Positions 61,656 to 64,000 of a DNA stretch of 64,000 bases are shown piece by piece. The DNA comes from Candidatus Eremiobacteraceae bacterium (GTDB lineage Bacteria; Vulcanimicrobiota; Vulcanimicrobiia; Eremiobacterales; Eremiobacteraceae). The notes under the pieces were generated by a model. The model made no database searches. It was not told where the DNA came from and worked only from the letters and a program-made list of their open reading frames with translations. The position numbers and the translations under genes are program-made. The DNA lies in NCBI GenBank assembly GCA_036511855.1, contig DATCBN010000103.1:1-64000 (forward strand), written 5' to 3'. How positions within the stretch are numbered: position 1 is the stretch's first letter; every line of letters begins with the position of its first letter.

Positions 61656-64000
61656 TTATAGAATCGCGCGGGCCTGGTGAATCGCCTCATCTTCGGTCAT
61701 CGTCGCGCCTGCACCCATCAATTGCGTGAGAGCGTCGGAGCCGATCGCACCGCGAAGCACCAACAGCGCGCGATCGTGTTCGCGCTGCAAGTCGTACTTC
61801 TCCGGCTCGACCATGCTGAGACGAGCGCCGAGAAAACCGAAGAGCCGAGCTGCTCCTGCATACTCTGCGGAAGTCGGTCGGCCTTCAACGTGAGGTTTTA
61901 GCATGGCCACTAAAGCAAGGACCCGTAGCGATAAGGAAGCCAACGCGCTGAGCTTGAGCCCACGCGCGACTTCGAGCGCCTCATCTGCACGCACCTGCGC
62001 CTCGTCGTATCGACCCGAAGCGACCAGATACGTGGCCATGTTAGTGAGCGTTGCGGCCATGCCGGGCGCCGCTGTCAAGGAATTCGTGGCGCGCAGAAGT
62101 TCGAGCACATCGATCGCGAGCTGGATTGCGGTTTCTGGATCGTCCGCACCAAACTCATTCTCGGCGAGACTTGCCGTTACGGACGCCGCAAACACGTCAT
62201 CGCCGAGCACCTTCGCAAGCCCAAGGGCCTCGGTGAGGCGAACGCGGGCGCCGGCGAAGTCACCGACTGCGCAACGGCTCCAACCCATTGTCATCAGGAC
62301 GTTGGCCGTTAGCCGCCGAGCGCCGATCATGCGAGCCGCCTCCAGGGCCGACCGCAACAACGGCTCTGCCTCCGATGTTCTTCCCAAGAGAACGAGCGAC
62401 GCACACATCAAGCACTCGGTTTGAGCGATTCCCAATATGTCACCGAGTTCGCGGTATCGCGCGAGAGCTCGCTCCGCCGCCGCCAACGACACCTTTCGTT
62501 CGCCGAATTGTTGAGCACCCTCCGCCTCGGCGTGCTCCAGTCGCGCTACAAGATCGGGCGGCGTGAGTTCGTCGACCAAGTCGAGCGCCGCGCGCACCCA
62601 ACGCCTTCCCTCCACGAGTGGGAAAGTTCGCCAAATCACCCTATGAGCAGCGGCTAGGCGTTGCCCCACGGCGACATCGTGTCGTTTGCCGAGCGACCAG
62701 TCGAGCGCCGCGCGCCAATTCTCCAGTTCCACGTTCGCCTGCGCGGACCACACCCGATGGGGCATTGTATCCGGTGCGCGTTCGAGCTGCTGCGCCAATT
62801 CCAAGTACACGAGTGCATGATGCCGCGCCAGTTGCTCGTGCTCACCTCGGGCCGTCAGCTTTTCCCGCGCGTACTGCCGCGACGATTCTAGCAGGCGATA
62901 ACGCTGCTCGGTCCCGACCAACTCGGCGAGCAGGAGGGATTTCGTGACGAGCGACGCGACGAGGTCGATCACCTCGATGTCGCCTTCGCCGCTGGTTGCA
63001 CAGAGTGAGGTTGCCGCCTCGAGCGTGAAGCTGCCGGCGAAGACCGAAAGCGACTCGAAGAACAATCGTTCGCGCGGGGTCAGTAGGTCGTAACTCCAGT
63101 CGATCAGAGCGGTCATCGTCTGGTGCCGCGGTAACGCCCGGCGATCGCCGCCGGTGAGCAGGCGGAAGCGCTGATCGAGCAGCAGGACGATCTGATGAGG
63201 TGCGAGCGTCTTCACGCGAGCGGCGGCGAGTTCGATCGCGAGTGGGATGCCGTCCAGCCGCCGGCAGATCTCGGCGACATCTCGCACGTTTTCGTCGGTC
63301 AACACAAAGCTTGCGTCTACGGCGAGCGCGCGATCGACAAACAGCGCAATACCGCCGTAGGGCAGCGCTTCTTTCGCACTCCGAAGTGACTCGGGCGGCA
63401 CCTCAAGCGACGGCAAGTAGTACGTCCGTTCACCCGCCACGTCCAAAGCCTCTCGACTGGTCGACAGGATATGCACGTGAGGGCACGACTCAAGGATACC
63501 GGCCGCGAGCTCGCGCGTCTTTGCGATCACGTGCTCACAGTTATCAAGGATGAGTAAAGCGCGGCGCGTCTTGAGGTATGCGACGACGGTGTCTACGGCG
63601 GAGCCGGTGGCGGAAGGAAGCTGCAGGGTTGTCAATACCGCGCTCGCGACAAGCGATTGGTCCGGGAGCGGCGCCAGGTCGACCAACCACACTCCGTCTG
63701 GACAACCGCCGAGAGAGTCGCTCCCAACCTGCACCGCGACGCGCGTCTTGCCGACTCCGCCTGAGCCGACAAGCGTCACGAGCCTGTGTTCACGCACGAG
63801 CGCGCCGATCTCGTTGACCTCTCGTTGCCGGCCGACAAAGGATGTTAGTTGATGCGGGAGATTGTGCCCCGGGGCCGCTTGCGCGTCGGGACGTACTATC
63901 GTCAACAGTGATGCGTGCAGCGCCTCGCTGCGCTCGCGTTGCCGAGTTGGATGTGCGATGCCTATCGCGCTTCCCAGGAGCGCCTGACGCTCCGGCGGCA
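61656..64000 (-). CDS. STAND-type ATPase/TPR regulator, 5' end outside the window
   Basis: The visible part has LTSFVGRQREVNEI, Walker A GSGGVGKTR, Walker B RALLILDNCEHV, GIPLAIELAAARV and RLLTGGDRRALPRHQTM, then a C-terminal TPR-like region. It is a close architectural relative of the protein at 22859, in which a cyclase domain precedes the same ATPase. A TTG at 63905 could be a start, but the frame is open to the last base of the window and its codons read like a protein (LLGSAIGIAHPTRQRERS), so the gene probably continues. No helix-turn-helix is in view. Confidence 0.85.
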   Translation of the reverse strand, partial: PPERQALLGSAIGIAHPTRQRERSEALHASLLTIVRPDAQAAPGHNLPHQLTSFVGRQREVNEIGALVREHRLVTLVGSGGVGKTRVAVQVGSDSLGGCPDGVWLVDLAPLPDQSLVASAVLTTLQLPSATGSAVDTVVAYLKTRRALLILDNCEHVIAKTRELAAGILESCPHVHILSTSREALDVAGERTYYLPSLEVPPESLRSAKEALPYGGIALFVDRALAVDASFVLTDENVRDVAEICRRLDGIPLAIELAAARVKTLAPHQIVLLLDQRFRLLTGGDRRALPRHQTMTALIDWSYDLLTPRERLFFESLSVFAGSFTLEAATSLCATSGEGDIEVIDLVASLVTKSLLLAELVGTEQRYRLLESSRQYAREKLTARGEHEQLARHHALVYLELAQQLERAPDTMPHRVWSAQANVELENWRAALDWSLGKRHDVAVGQRLAAAHRVIWRTFPLVEGRRWVRAALDLVDELTPPDLVARLEHAEAEGAQQFGERKVSLAAAERALARYRELGDILGIAQTECLMCASLVLLGRTSEAEPLLRSALEAARMIGARRLTANVLMTMGWSRCAVGDFAGARVRLTEALGLAKVLGDDVFAASVTASLAENEFGADDPETAIQLAIDVLELLRATNSLTAAPGMAATLTNMATYLVASGRYDEAQVRADEALEVARGLKLSALASLSLRVLALVAMLKPHVEGRPTSAEYAGAARLFGFLGARLSMVEPEKYDLQREHDRALLVLRGAIGSDALTQLMGAGATMTEDEAIHQARAIL

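Noticed and set aside
1-64000. CRISPR array
   Set aside because: I found no series of short direct repeats with regular spacers. The WD40, kelch and GloVer periodicities are protein-coding.

Overview
The window is GC-rich bacterial DNA that looks like an accessory, heavily rearranged part of a chromosome. The many small LxGC lipoproteins with beta-propeller repeats, a GloVer-repeat lipoprotein, a TIGR03118-type protein and large adenylate-cyclase/ATPase/TPR regulators resemble gene sets I associate with uncultured soil phyla such as Candidatus Eremiobacterota. That placement is inference at moderate to low confidence. No rRNA, intact tRNA or other phylogenetic marker is present.

Region 1 (1-26 kb) is a chain of integrated modules. 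Five copies of a 45-bp sequence that reads as the 3' half of a tRNA-Val(GAC) gene lie at 830, 8694, 11319, 21861 and 25926, four of them followed by all or part of the same terminator hairpin. Three are preceded, at identical spacing, by the last codons of what looks like a tyrosine integrase. They cut the region into four modules: (a) a DUF488 protein, a DUF2945 protein, a molybdopterin/cytochrome b fusion and a heme-copper oxidoreductase operon whose catalytic subunit has Asn where oxygen reductases have the cross-linked Tyr; (b) a TetR/SDR pair and a small membrane protein; (c) HemN, a MaoC hydratase, a PAS-LuxR regulator, a TetR regulator and a compact operon for ATP-dependent (class I) benzoyl-CoA dearomatisation: dch-like, oah-like, had-like, then four reductase subunits in bcrCBAD order; (d) one cyclase-ATPase regulator.

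Region 2 (26-46 kb) is mostly envelope and secreted functions: a TIGR03118 protein, a GloVer lipoprotein, a quinohaemoprotein dehydrogenase with C-terminal cytochrome c, an AEC transporter, a phosphoesterase, small oxidoreductases and VOC/DHFR-like enzymes, a TPR-LuxR regulator and three consecutive lipoproteins. A 123-bp relic of the benzoyl-CoA reductase gene bcrD, followed by another integrase-tail copy, lies at 33.8 kb.

Region 3 (45-57 kb) is the most unusual part: a probable minus-strand operon of SLOG-domain membrane protein, multi-TIR protein, nSTAND1 ATPase-WD40 protein and RHS-repeat protein, with a divergent patatin-like phospholipase and a secreted Gly-rich protein. The parts are those of nucleotide-signalled abortive immunity, but the combination matches no named system I know.

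Region 4 (57-64 kb) holds small secreted proteins, a cupin, a truncated hydrolase pseudogene, a cyclic-nucleotide-binding FAD oxidoreductase and a second STAND-type ATPase/TPR regulator that runs off the right edge.
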